Below are positions 23,294 through 34,612 of a stretch of 64,000 nt of DNA, one piece after another. The translations under genes and the position numbers were made by a program. The notes below the pieces were generated by a model that did no database searches, was not told the origin of the DNA, and saw only the letters and a list, made by a program, of their open reading frames with translations. How positions within the stretch are numbered: the stretch's first letter is position 1; every line of letters begins with the position of its first letter. Source of the stretch: Luidia sarsii (lineage: Eukaryota; Echinodermata; Asteroidea; Paxillosida; Luidiidae); contig OX465110.1 in NCBI GenBank assembly GCA_949987565.1, positions 1,522,233-1,586,232 on the forward strand, given 5' to 3'.

Positions 23294-24477
23294 CAGCCAG
23301 TGGACGTGTCACGCGTACGGGCCTTTATAGCCGAGTTTTCTCGTCCGGGGTCACGCACGAATTTGCGCCGCGGCTTACACGAGGTTTTGCGAGACTGAGT
23401 TCGAGACTACGGAAAACACAGGAAAATACCCCGATGTAGCATAGGTGCTGCCAAGATGGCGTGGTAAGTGGATAGCTGACATCGTGCTCTCTATTTTCAT
23501 ATCAAATATGTCCACTTTCGTTAATATTTTGGACATGTAACAGCGCGACCAAAAAAAGCATACTTTCTGGACCAAAATCCGACGGCCAGTTTTCCATAGG
23601 TGTACATCGAATTCTTAAAAACAGTCGAAATAAACCACATATTTCACGAGAAAGGGGAGATTGAATGCTTCATGTACATGTATAATACAAGGAGGAGCCT
23701 TTCCGTTTTCGGCTCAAATCGCCAACTGAAAATTGGCGACTTTCGCGAGATTTCACCGAAGTAGGCCCATTTCCGTACACATGGTCTGCTCGTGTACATG
23801 TACATGTACGTGTGCATGTACTTGTACATGTACATGTACATATCATGTACTGTACAGTACACAATCACAATTACAACACCCGGCCGTGCAGTACATGTAC
23901 AGTACATGTGTGCCCGGCCCAAGCAATGACTTATTAATATTCAGCAGGCTAACTTGGCATTGTCCAATCAGGGCGCGCGCTTTTCCATTCAGGTCACAAG
24001 GTCACGGATTTTCCTGCTCGAATAATGGCGGCCGATCCCCTACGTTAAAAAGTGGGGGACTCGTTGAGAACTTCAGGTGTACATCGCATTCTTAAAACAC
24101 CTACGACATCATCTTCACGGGGTTTTGCTAGATCAAGGAACACTCTTTCCCATGATTACCTCAGCTAAGAGGAGACTTTTGTTTTCGTCGAGAAAAATAA
24201 GAATTTACGTCGCACTTTTTCAGTCGATTTTTCGGTAAAATAACAACCCTCAAAATACATATTAATCATCCTTTTGGAAAAGAAAAACCTTATTGGAGGC
24301 ACGCTTTAGATCTTCAACTACCTAGAAAAGTTGGATTTGAAAGGATTTGATACGCTGAGGCATAGAAAACGACAATTTTCCGAAGCCTTTTTCAAAGCCG
24401 CTTTCGCTGTGCTCACGTGACATTCGATTTGTGTGGACGAGAAATTTGGGGTCAACGCGTGACACGTCCACTGGCTG
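23294..24477. mobile_element. 1184-bp DNA transposon with 23-bp perfect TIRs and CAAT target duplication
   Basis: The ends are perfect 23-bp inverted repeats beginning CAGCCAGTGGACGTGTCACG. CAAT flanks both sides (23290-23293 and 24478-24481). The sister unit at about 28310 has the undisturbed site GCAGTCAATGGGGTG. No transposase frame is present, so it is non-autonomous. A 4-bp duplication of this kind does not fit hAT (8 bp) or Tc1 (TA). CMC/Chapaev-like elements make 4-bp duplications, but I cannot assign the superfamily. Confidence 0.85.
23790..23912. repeat. TACATG microsatellite
   Basis: Runs of ACATGTACATG units lie inside the TIR element above. The sequence is self-complementary, so it may form hairpins. 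Confidence 0.8.
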
Positions 24478-24481
24478 CAAT

Positions 24482-26680
24482 AGGGTGTTTACACGCACGT
24501 ATTCATTCCCTTGCTAATGGCTTCTAAAGATTATCCAAACATTTCCCCCTGGAGTATAACAGCATGTTATATCTATGATTTCCCCCTGATAAACACCAAG
24601 CTTGTTTTTGAGTCGAAGAGTCCGCGATCATTATGGTCGGCTTGTCAGCGGTACCAAGACAATGCAGACACTTAGCTATTGATTTATATAAGTATAGCAG
24701 CGAACAATTAGAACCTCCTACCTTCGCAAAGCGTCCACACTCCACGGCAAAGCAAAGGCAAAGTGACCTGTACAGTATTTGTAGGCTGTACCGTTCTGCC
24801 TGATTGGTATCCACGTATATACGTATTCACAACCAGTCCAACCTTGAAAGAGCCTACTGTGTTATTCAAGCAATTCAGCGTCGCGTACAGGACCGTCATA
24901 GGAGAATTTTCAGCAAAAAGAGGACAGCGAACTTTTCGCTGGCAGTGGGCGGGGGGGGGGACCCTCAGTGCGAACTGGCCTAGCATGACCCTATCTTCGG
25001 GGATGGGGGGGGGGGGGGGGCTAAGGTGGCGGTTCCCATGGTTACAAGGGTTCACGGGGTTCTCGTTTTTGGAGAGGCAGAGAAGCTTCTATAATTATAC
25101 ACAAACTCTCAAACAACAGTTATAGGCCTACTTACCGATCCTCGCCTGCGATGTTTTGGTTTTCAGAGGGAATGGGGTGGGGGTGAAGCAAACGATAACT
25201 TCGCGAGGGCAAATACAAACTCTAAGGCATTTTGTCTTTGATATAGTATGTCACGATCGTCAGCCCTCAAGACGTAAATGACACCTTTGGACTGAATAGT
25301 TATTTTTTCAAGGTGCATGAAGAGAAATTGGTTCAATTGGTTGATAGTTTATAACGCTGTACATTGGTATGCCGGCACTTTTCCCATAGATGATACCAGG
25401 ACCTACGCACGCTTCCATCTATTTCATTCGGTGCGTCAGGCCCGCTTACTTTTGAGATTCGGGTAAGTACTGTAAAACGCAGAGCTTCACTAGTTTAACG
25501 TAAGTCAGTGTCTAGACCGAGCCACATATATCACTGTCCATCTATTTACTGCAGACATTTGGACAGTTGATAACAGAGGAACGGGAGACAAAGCAAGCAG
25601 CAATTGAAATGACAGACTTTCTCCCCTATAAACATTTGTAGCAATAAAATCCGCCCAAAAAATGATGCAAAGGTGCACACAATATCAATTGGATCTATTT
25701 ATTTCATTTGCGCATTTCATGTCAGGAATACGGAACCTTCTTAATTCGATCAATCACTGAAAAGAATTAGGCAAAGAACAATAGGAAAAGAAGGAGTTCT
25801 ACAATCTCCTCGTGTGGAACAAACATTCAATGGTATTGTATACACCACGCATTGCCTTTAGATAATCAAGACCCATAAATCCGTATACCATAATGGATCC
25901 CCTGAACTATAGGTCCATATGCTAATTATAATATTGACGTCATTTCTGTAAAATCTGTCAAACCTGTAACCACAAAATTAGTTATTAGCCTAGCACTTGC
26001 ATTAATGAACGATATCAAGAACCAGTATACTACCGGGTATATTATCTTCCGGGATATCGTTTTCGCATCGTTCAAACATGCTTCATATTGAGTGTGAAAT
26101 AACTGTTTGCTTCAAGCGAATATTCACTACTTTCCGCCAAAATATATCAGCTCGCAAGACTCAGCCTGAGCTACTTCTGTGTGACCGAAAGTCAAATTCA
26201 AGTCAAATTGTGAAAGGATAATTATGATAATGCGTACCGACTTTAGACAAACGAATATTCACTACTTTTTGCAAACAAATAATTATAAGGTGGATCGTGC
26301 TTGTATAAACATCAGACTCAACCTAAGCTACGTATGTAACAAAAGTCAAATTGTGAAAAAAATGAAAATGCTTATCGAACTTTAGATAAACGTGGATCAA
26401 AACGTCCATTATGACTCATAACAGCATCGATGCTTGATATTGTTGCTCAAAATCATTCACTAACGCTTAACATTATTGATAAGACTAGCTATCGACCAAG
26501 TTTCGAACAATTTTGCTGAACATTTCTGGTCCGAGATTATACAATAAAAGCTTGCATAATCAGCTAGAGTCCTATGTACTACCTGTGGGTTGAGATTGGT
26601 GAGAAATGATCGGCATTTAATGAAAAACCTATTTCGTGTTTGCTGCCACCAATAGTCTCAAAGCACCATCACCCGGCCCT
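24482..26680. repeat. Paralogous spacer block, duplicated at about 28700-31688
   Basis: From 24600 onward the sequence is nearly identical to the 3' flank of copy 3 (29690-31688). From about 25500 it also matches the 3' flanks of copies 4 and 6. It contains G-homopolymer runs near 24950 and 25008 that differ in length between copies. No gene is recognised. An ATTAAA poly(A)-signal variant lies ~60 nt past the copy 2 stop, at 26615-26620 on the minus strand. Confidence 0.7.
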
Positions 26681-27616
26681 CTAATTTTCGTCTGGCTTGA
26701 GACGATTGGCGAACATCTTGTCATAGTAGGGCATAGAGACATCGACACATCGAAGGATGTCTGGAGACAAAGACGAGCGATCTGGTAGACCACCAGGCTT
26801 CAGGAAGCACGAGCTATCGAATGCATTCTTGAAGTACCCTGCAGTCTCATTTCCTCTTAAAAATTCTTTAGACACCACCCACTGCTTGGAAACAGCGCCC
26901 CCTGTGTCCCATTTCAGAATCTTCTCGTCAAAGGGTAGGCCGATGGTCTTGAAGAGGGCAGACAGGGTCCCTTTAGGGTTGGCAAGAAGGTCATCGGAAT
27001 CGATAATGATCGCTTCTTCATCATGAACCTCCTTCAGATAATCCATCAGATCATACAACTCCTTGAAGCCACGGCCCGATGGGCACAATGAAGTTGGGAG
27101 CTTGTCAAAGTCGTAAGACTCTATCGGCATCATGACCGCAAACTTAAAGATCTTCTTCCAAGACGGGAAGACCTTGAGAGGGTGTCGGATGAGGAACAGA
27201 TGCCGGTAGCCGCCGGGGATGGAATCTTCGTGGGACGTGATCGCGTAGGCCATGTCCTTGCAGAAGACCAGTCTCTTGCCCGTGTGTGCTTGTTCCAGCT
27301 GCTCCTTCACCCACTCGTAGCTGCACTGAGACGAGTCGAACGCCAGAGACGTCTCGTCCTTCTTACTGGTCGAAACGGTGAGGTTGCTTTCGTAGAATTT
27401 CTCCACAATATCCTTCTTTATGCACTCACGGGCTGCCTTGTTGGCCCTGTCGGGACCCAGTTGATGCGCGCATGTATACGGTTCGAGGAATACCTTGGAA
27501 CCTTCCACGAAGCTGAGGCACTTGGACAGGACAGTGGAGGTGGAGCGGGCGACAGTCCACATCAGAAGTCGAACCTGCCTCTCCGAGGGTGCTCCGTGCG
27601 TATCGTCAGCCATCAT
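26681..27616 (-). CDS. P-loop sulfotransferase-like protein, array copy 2 (subfamily I)
   Basis: Uninterrupted 311-codon frame with the same loop-like RSTSTVLSK and IRHPLKVFPSW segments as copy 1. It shares MWTVARS at the nucleotide loop with copy 1, where copies 3 and onward have a Pro in place of the Ala. The patch regions differ from copy 1: EPYTCAHQLGPDRANKAARE near 45-64, KKIFKFAVMMP near 154-164, and DTGGAVSKQWVVSKEFLRG near 237-255. The sequence around the nucleotide loop and the last 40 residues is almost unchanged. A probable ATTAAA poly(A) signal follows about 60 nt after the stop. The 5' flank lacks the 973-bp TA element of copy 1 and goes into a short foldback-like array. Acceptor substrate unknown. 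Confidence 0.88.
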   Translation of the reverse strand: MMADDTHGAPSERQVRLLMWTVARSTSTVLSKCLSFVEGSKVFLEPYTCAHQLGPDRANKAARECIKKDIVEKFYESNLTVSTSKKDETSLAFDSSQCSYEWVKEQLEQAHTGKRLVFCKDMAYAITSHEDSIPGGYRHLFLIRHPLKVFPSWKKIFKFAVMMPIESYDFDKLPTSLCPSGRGFKELYDLMDYLKEVHDEEAIIIDSDDLLANPKGTLSALFKTIGLPFDEKILKWDTGGAVSKQWVVSKEFLRGNETAGYFKNAFDSSCFLKPGGLPDRSSLSPDILRCVDVSMPYYDKMFANRLKPDEN

Positions 27617-27823
27617 TCTCTTTCAAAGAGAGGGGAAAGAAGGACGAATATCAAAGTTTGCTCATTGGACAATCTAGCATCCTCATCAAGCCCTACTGGC
27701 GCTGTGTTTCACAAACACACAGACTTCTAGTTCCAGTTCTTAGCCCGGTGATCTCTACTCATAGTTTCTCGTCTGTTTCAATTTCAAAAGGTCAGGGGCT
27801 ATAGAACTAGCTGCTCTTTGAAT

Positions 27824-28055
27824 CAACTCGTAGGCAACTCGTACGGAGGTCAACTCGTACGGAGGTCAACTCGTACGCGAGACAACTCGTACGCCGACTG
27901 ACTCGTACGCCAACCAACTCGTTCGCCGACCAATGTCGTACGGTTGGTGAAATTTGTTTCATCTATATATAATACTTATTTGTCATTTATTCCCGAAAAC
28001 CTTGAAGCGTACGAGTTGGCTGGCGTCCGAGTTGGCTGGCGTCCGAGTTGACCTG
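27824..28055. mobile_element. Foldback-like inverted arrays, short form
   Basis: Same CAACTCGTACG / CGTACGAGTTG arrays and flanks as 22166-23038, but the centre is only ~60 bp. The two centres share GAAATTTGTTTCAT and ACTTATTTGTCATTTATTCC; about 500 bp present in the long form is missing here. Confidence 0.6.
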
Positions 28056-28400
28056 TTTCGCGAAAAAAGTGTCGCCCTGGCCCTGCGTGGCTTCCATGGC
28101 TGGAAGCTGCCGCCATGCTTGCACACGTCACCCACGGCAGAACCTGGTTCGAATCAGTTTGACCGGAGTTTGCACTGAACTTGTCCTACTCGATCTATAT
28201 TCCCATAGAACGGATACGACAGTCAAGCTATACACCAAACGTGCTATTCGTTCCCATCCCTGCATTGTGCAAAGCGGATGTTCTGCTTGGCTGTTTCAGC
28301 CCGCAGTCAATGGGGTGTTTACACGCACGTATTCATTCCTTTGCTAAAGGCTTCCATAGAATATCCAAACATTTTCTCCTGGAGTATAACATCATGTTAT

Positions 28401-28698
28401 TGTAGTGTTTACATCTGCACAATGATGTTATGCGACGCGCGTAAGGTTATATGCAAATGTATAAGTGCGCGTAAGGTTATATGCAAATGTATGGCTTATA
28501 TGTATTATGTGCATGGAAAGTTACCAGTACTGTTGTATAGGCCGTGGCGCTTACGAGACACGTGAGGTAGGTTAGTTGTACCATGGTTATGGAAACGGGA
28601 GGACAATAAAACTTTGGACAGTCAGCGAACATTAAATTGGGTCTTGAATCTTGGTTTAATCCGTCTGGTTAAATCCGTGTTCCACACGAAATACTACA
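28401..28698 (+). mobile_element. Solo LTR (298 bp) with GTTAT target duplication
   Basis: Begins TGTAGTG and ends ACTACA, giving the TG..CA ends and short inverted tips of an LTR. It is flanked by GTTAT on both sides (28396-28400 and 28699-28703). The paralogous site near 24565 has a single GTTAT and no insert. A 26-bp segment with a GTTATATGCAAATG core is present twice (28437 and 28467), as in U3 enhancer repeats, and AATAAA lies at 28605-28610. Orientation is taken from the poly(A) signal. There is no internal coding region. Confidence 0.85.
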
Positions 28699-28796
28699 GT
28701 TATGTCTATGATTTCCCCCTGATAAACACCGAGCTTGTTTTTGAGTCGAAGAGTCCGGTCATTATGGTCGGCTTGTCAGCGGTACCAAGACGGCAA

Positions 28797-29668
28797 TGTA
28801 AAATAGAACAGAATAAAATAGAATAGAACAATTTATTGTCATATGTATATCAAATACATTCAAATTCTTCCTGGCCTTGCGAGCAATCACACAAAAATCC
28901 ACAACAATCAATAAAAAGCATCCAAATCAACTATCCCCTTACAATAACCTAGCACAACTTTCACAACTAGTACACTAACCTTACAGTAAAATACCACTTT
29001 AATGATTATACATGTACAAAACAAACTACATTAATACAGAAAGCCGAGGGAATGGTAAAAACAATAAGAACATTAAAACATCAAAAACTATATTTACATT
29101 TGACCATTCAATAGACGTACCGCACTGGGATAAAAACTGTTCAGGAAGCGATTGGAATTAGCTCGGATAGTCCTATAGCGTTTACCTGTTCTCATCAGTT
29201 CAAATAATTCATTCGCAGGATGGAATTCGTCTGAAATAATTGACTTAGATTTCTTTAGGACACGGGACGCATAGAGATCGTCCAATGCCGGTAACTCAGC
29301 CTATTATTGCACTAGCAGTATTGACTATACGATTGAGGCGTTTTCGGTCCTCCACCGTGGTATTTCCGTACCAGACAGCTATCGATTGTGTAAGAATACT
29401 CTCAACCACTGCCCGGTAAAACTTAACCAACATATCCTGTCTGATCCGGAAACTCTTCAATCTTCTTAGAAAGAACAGATGCTGTTGGGTTTTTTTTAAC
29501 AATGAAGTCCACGTAAGCCATCCATTTCAAATCATTAGATATATGTACACCCAAAAATTTAAAAGAATTCACAATTTCAACTTCGGATCCGTTAATGCTC
29601 AGAGGCTGAATGGCAGACGGATTTCGTCTAAAGTCAACAATTAATTCCTTTGTTTTTATTAAAAACAC
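28797..29668 (-). mobile_element. 5'-truncated non-LTR retrotransposon (LINE) 3' end
   Basis: On the minus strand, three overlapping frame pieces encode the C-terminal part of a LINE ORF2 reverse transcriptase polyprotein: TKELIVDFRRN, then FKFLGVHISNDLKW, then LFFLRRLKSF...FYRAVVESILTQSIAVWYG, then LYASRVLKKSKSIISDEFHP...RYRTIRANSNRFLNSFYPSA. Two frame breaks separate them (one in a T run near 29500, one near 29295), so it is dead. The 3' tail is an ATTCTATTTT-type microsatellite after AATAAA. The paralogous block near 24660 lacks it. The motifs fit an L2/CR1-like element common in aquatic animals. Confidence 0.85.
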
Positions 29669-31688
29669 TTTAAGACACTTAGCTGTTGATTTCTATCAGT
29701 AAAGCAGCGAACAATTCGAACATCCTACCTTTGCAAAGCGTCCACACTCCACGGCAAAACATAGGCAAAGTGACATGTACATTATTTGTAGGCTGTACCG
29801 TTCTGCCTGACTGGTATCCATGTATTCACAACCAGTCCAACCTTGGAAGAGCTGATTGTTTTGTTCAAGCAATTCAGCGTCACTTACGATCGTCATAGGA
29901 GATTTTCAGCAAAAAGAGGACAGCAAACATTTCGCTGGCAGTGGGCGGGGGGGGGGGCACATTGAACGCCCTCATTGCGAACTGGCCTAGCATGACTCTA
30001 CCTTCGGGGATGGAGGGGGGGGGGCTAATGTGGCGGTTCCCATGGTTACAAGGGTTCACGGGGTTCCCATTTTTGGAGAGGCAGAGAAGCTTCTATAATT
30101 ATACACAAACTCTCAAACAACAGTTATAGGCCTACTTACCGATCCTCGCCTGCGCTGTTTTGGTTTTCAGAGGGAATGGGGTGGGGGGTGAAGCACACGA
30201 TAACTTCGCGAGGGCAAATAAAAACTCTAAGGCATTTTGTCTTTGATATAGTATGTCACGATCGTCAGCCATCAAGACGTAAATGACACCTTTGGACTGA
30301 ATAGTTATTTTTTCAAGGTGCATGAAGAGAAATTGGTTCAATTGGTTGATAGTTTATAACGCTGTACATTGCCATGCCGGCACTTTTCCCATAGATGATA
30401 CCAGCACCTACGCACGCTTCCATCTATTTCATTCGGTGCGTCAGGCCCGCTTACTCTTGAGATTCGGGTAAGTACTGTAAAAAGCAGAGCTTCACTAGTT
30501 TAACGTAAGTCAGTGTCTAGACCGAGCCACATATATCACTGTCCATCTATTTACTGCAGACATTTGGACAGTTGATAACAGAGGAACGGGAGACAAAGCA
30601 AGCCACAATTTAAAATGACAAAATTTCTCCACTAACATTTGTAGCAATAAAATCCACCCAAAAATGAAGCAAAGGTGCACACAATATCAATTGGATCTAT
30701 TTATTTCATTTGCGCATTTCATGTCAGGAATATGGAACCTTCTTAATTCGATCAATCACTGAAAAAAAAAAATAGGCAAAGAACAATAGGCAAAGAAGGA
30801 GTTCTACAATCTCCTCGTGTGGAACAAACATTCAATGGTATTGTATACACCACGCATTGCCTTTAGATATTAAGACCCATAAATCCATATACCATAATGG
30901 ATCCCCTGAACTATAGCTCCATATGCTAATTAAAATATTGACGTCATTTCTGTAAAATCTGTCAAACCTGTAACCACAAAATTAGTTATTAGCCTAGCAC
31001 TTGCATTAATGAACGATATCAAGAACCAGTATACTACCGGGTATATTATCTTCCGGGATATCGTTTTCGCATCGGTCAAACATTCTTCATATTGAGTGTG
31101 AAATAACTGTTTGCTTCAAGCGAATATTCACTACTTTCCGCCAAAATATATCAGCTCGCAAGACTTAACCTAAGCTACTTCTGTGTGACCGAAAGTCAAA
31201 TTCAAGTCAAATTGTGAAAGGATAATTATGATAATGCGTATCCGACTTTAGACAAACGAATATTCACTACTTTTTGCAAACAAATAATTATAAGCTGGAT
31301 CGTGCTTGTATAAACATCAGACTCAACCTAAGCTACGTATGTAACAAAACTCAAATTGTGGAAAAAAAATGTAAATGCTTATCGAACTTTAGATAAACGT
31401 AGATCAAAACGTCCATTATGACTTAATAACAGCATCGATGCTTGATATTGTTGCTCAAAATCATTCATTAACGCTTAACATTTCTGATAAGACTAGCTAT
31501 CGACCAAGTTTCGAACAATTTTGCTGAACATTTCTGGTCCGAGATTATACAATAAAAGCTTGCATAATCAGCTAGAGTCCTATGTACTACCTGTGGGTTG
31601 AGATTGGTGAGAAATGATCGGCATTTAATGAAAAACCTATTTCGTGTTTGCTGCCACCAATAGTCTCAAAACACCATCACCCGGCCCT

Positions 31689-32624
31689 CTAATTTTCGTC
31701 TGGCTGGAGACGATTGGCGTACATCTTGTCATAGTAGGGCATAGAGACATCGACACATCGAAGGATGTCTGGAGACAAAGACGAGCGATCTGGTAGACCA
31801 CCAGGCTTCAGGAAGCAGGAGCTATCGAATGCATTCTTGTAGTACCCTGCAGTCTTATTTCCTTCTGAAAATTCGTTAGACACCACCCACTGCTTGGAAA
31901 CAGCGCCCCCTCCCTCCCATTTCAGAATCTTCTCGTCAAAGGGTAGGCCGATGGTCTTGAAGAGGGCAGACAGGGTCCCTTTAGGGTTGGCAAGAAGGTC
32001 ATCGGAATCGATAATGATCGCTTCTTCATCGTGAACCTCCTTCAGATAATCCATCAGATCATACAACTCCTTGAAGCCACGGCCCGATGGGCACAATGAA
32101 GTTGGGAGCTTGTCAAAGTCGTAAGACTCTATCGGCATCATGACCGCATACTGGACCATCTTCTTCCAAGACGGGAAGACCTTGAGAGGGTGTCGGATGA
32201 GGAACAGATGCCGGTAGCCGCCGGGGATGGAATCTTCGTGGGACGTGATTGCGTAGGCCGCGTCCTTGCTGAAGACCAATCTCTTGCCCGTGTGTGCTTG
32301 TTCCAGCTGCTCCTTCACCCACTCGTAGCTGCACTGAGACGAGTCGAACGCCAGAGACGTCTCGTCCTTTTTACTGATCGAAACTGTTGGGTTGCTCTCG
32401 AAAAATGTCTCCACAATCTCCTTCTTTATGAACTCACGGGCTGCCTTGTTGGCCCTGTCGGGACCCAGGTGATGCGCGCATGCATACAGTTCCAAAAATA
32501 CCTTGGAACCTTCCACGAAGCTGAGGCACTTGGACAGGACAGTGGAGGTCGACCGTGGAACATTCCACATCATGAGTCGAACCTGCTTCTCCGAGGGTGC
32601 ACCGTGCGTATCGTCAGCCATCAT
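31689..32624 (-). CDS. P-loop sulfotransferase-like protein, array copy 3 (subfamily I)
   Basis: Uninterrupted 311-codon frame. The nucleotide loop reads MWNVPRSTSTV. Where copies 1 and 2 have EPY near residue 45 it has ELYACAHHLG, a change shared with copies 4 and 6. It is almost the same protein as those two, differing at about eight sites including Phe65, Ser119 (Cys in the others), Asn250 and Ser253. The 3' flank is the long ~2-kb block also found after copy 2. The ATTAAA ~60 nt after the stop is kept. Confidence 0.88.
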   Translation of the reverse strand: MMADDTHGAPSEKQVRLMMWNVPRSTSTVLSKCLSFVEGSKVFLELYACAHHLGPDRANKAAREFIKKEIVETFFESNPTVSISKKDETSLAFDSSQCSYEWVKEQLEQAHTGKRLVFSKDAAYAITSHEDSIPGGYRHLFLIRHPLKVFPSWKKMVQYAVMMPIESYDFDKLPTSLCPSGRGFKELYDLMDYLKEVHDEEAIIIDSDDLLANPKGTLSALFKTIGLPFDEKILKWEGGGAVSKQWVVSNEFSEGNKTAGYYKNAFDSSCFLKPGGLPDRSSLSPDILRCVDVSMPYYDKMYANRLQPDEN

Positions 32625-33106
32625 TCTGTTTCAAAGAGAGGGGAAAGAAGGACGAATATCAAAGTTTGCTCATTGGACAATCTAGCATCCTCATCAAAAT
32701 TACACCAAGGAAAAACACAGAACCAAAGAGTAAACCTTAAAAAAAGATGTCATGCTGACTACATCATGTGATGTATTATTGAAAATTGAATGTTTTATTT
32801 TCCCCACAGCCTTTGTACACAAAATGTTGACGTGCGCTTTTAGGAAAGTGTAAAGGCCGTTTAGTATACCATCATTCCTTAAAAAAAAAAGTCAACATGA
32901 TGCAGAAAAGCCCTACCGGCGCTGTGTTCCACAGACAGACAGACTTCTAGTTCCACTTCTCGGCCCGGTGATCTCTACTCTTAGTTTCTCGTCTGTTACA
33001 GAGTACGAAATGCCAGCGGCTATAGGCCTAGCTGCTCTTTGAATCAGGCCCGAAACTTGAGTGTCGCCCTGCGTGGCTAGCGATTTTTTTTTATTGATCA
33101 TGATTT

Positions 33107-33260
33107 ACATTAATTTTTCATGAGTTATTCATTTTTCCTAGACGTATATGAAATTAATTTATGAGAAAATCATGAATAATGTTTGACTCGCATACTTACA
33201 GAAAAAAACATAGTCGAGCACGGCTAGCATGGCCGGAAGCTGTCGACATGCGTGCATACC
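33107..33260 (-). promoter_or_regulatory. Candidate 5' non-coding exon and donor for subfamily I genes
   Basis: On the minus strand, TTCCGGCCATGCTAGCCGTG is followed about 20 bases later by a GTAAGT donor (33194-33199), then by an AT-rich imperfect inverted repeat down to about 33107. The same arrangement recurs near 36120 (donor weakened to GTAGGT), 38831, 41750 and 62332. Together with the acceptor-like tract before the ATG this would give a ~570-bp 5' intron. It is inferred from pattern only. Confidence 0.3.
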
Positions 33261-34612
33261 TAACACAGAATTTGCTTCGAATCAGTTTGACCGGAGTTCC
33301 ACCCTCACGCACTGAACTCATTCAAGTCCTTTGCACTACGACCGAGCATTCCGCTGGCAGGGGGACGTGTTGAACGACCTCAGTGCGAACTGGCCTGGGG
33401 TTGAAGAACACTCTATCGAATTATTTTAAGTCAGTGTCTAGACCGAGCCACATATGTCACTGTCCATCTATTTACTGCAGACATTTGGACAGTTGATAAC
33501 AGAGGAACGGGAGACAAAGCAAGCAGCAATTGAAATGACAGACTTTCTCCCCTATAAACATTTGTAGCAATAAACTGCGCCTGAAAAATGATGCAAAGGT
33601 GCACACAATATCAATTGGATCTATTTATTTCATTTGCGCATTTCATGTCAGGAATATGTAACCTTCTTAATTCGATCAATCACTGAAAGAAAAAAAAATA
33701 GGCAAAGAACAATAGGCAAAGAAGGAGTTCTACAATCTCCTCGTGTGGAACAAACATTCAATGGTTTTGTATACACCACGCATTGCCTTTAGATATTAAG
33801 ACCCATAAATCCGTATACCATAATGGATCCCCTGAACTTTAGCTCCATATGCTAATTATAATATTGACATCATTTCTGTAAAATCTGTCAAACCTGTAAC
33901 CACAAAATTAGTTATTAGCCTAGCACTTGTATAAATGAACGATATCAAGAACCAGTATACTACCGGGTATATTATCTTCCGGGATAATGTCTTCGCATCG
34001 TTCAAACATTCTTCATATTGAGTGTGGAATAACTGTTTGCTTCAAGCGAATATTCACTACTTTCCGCCAAAATATATCAGCTCGCAAGACTTAACCTAAG
34101 CTACTTCTGTGTGACCGAAAGTCAAATTCAAGTCAAATTGTGAAAGGATAATTATGATAATGCGTATCCGACTTTAGACAAACGAATATTCACTACTTTT
34201 TGCAAACAAATAATTATAAGGTGGATCGTGCTTGTATAAACATCAGACTCAACCTAAGCTACGTATGTAACAAAAGTCAAATTGTGAAAAAAATGAAAAT
34301 GCTTATCGAACTTTAGATAAACGTGGATCAAAACGTCCATTATGACTTAATAACAGCATCGATGCTTGATATTGTTGCTCAAAATCATTCACTAACGCTT
34401 AACATTTCTGATAAGACTAGCTATCGACCAAGTTACGAACAATTTTGCTGAACATTTCTGGTCCGAGATTATACAATAAAAGCTTGCATAATCAGCTAGA
34501 GTCCTATGTACTACCTGTGGGTTGAGATTGGTGAGAAATGATCGGCATTTAATGAAAAACCTATTTCGTGTTTGCTGCCACCAATAGTCTCAAAGCACCA
34601 TCACCCGGCCCT

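Noticed and set aside
32190..32771. Recurring ~190-codon plus-strand frames opposite each subfamily I copy (also 27182, 35114, 40744)
   Set aside because: Shadow frames antisense to conserved coding sequence; conservation follows the sense gene and they are absent or shorter in other copies.
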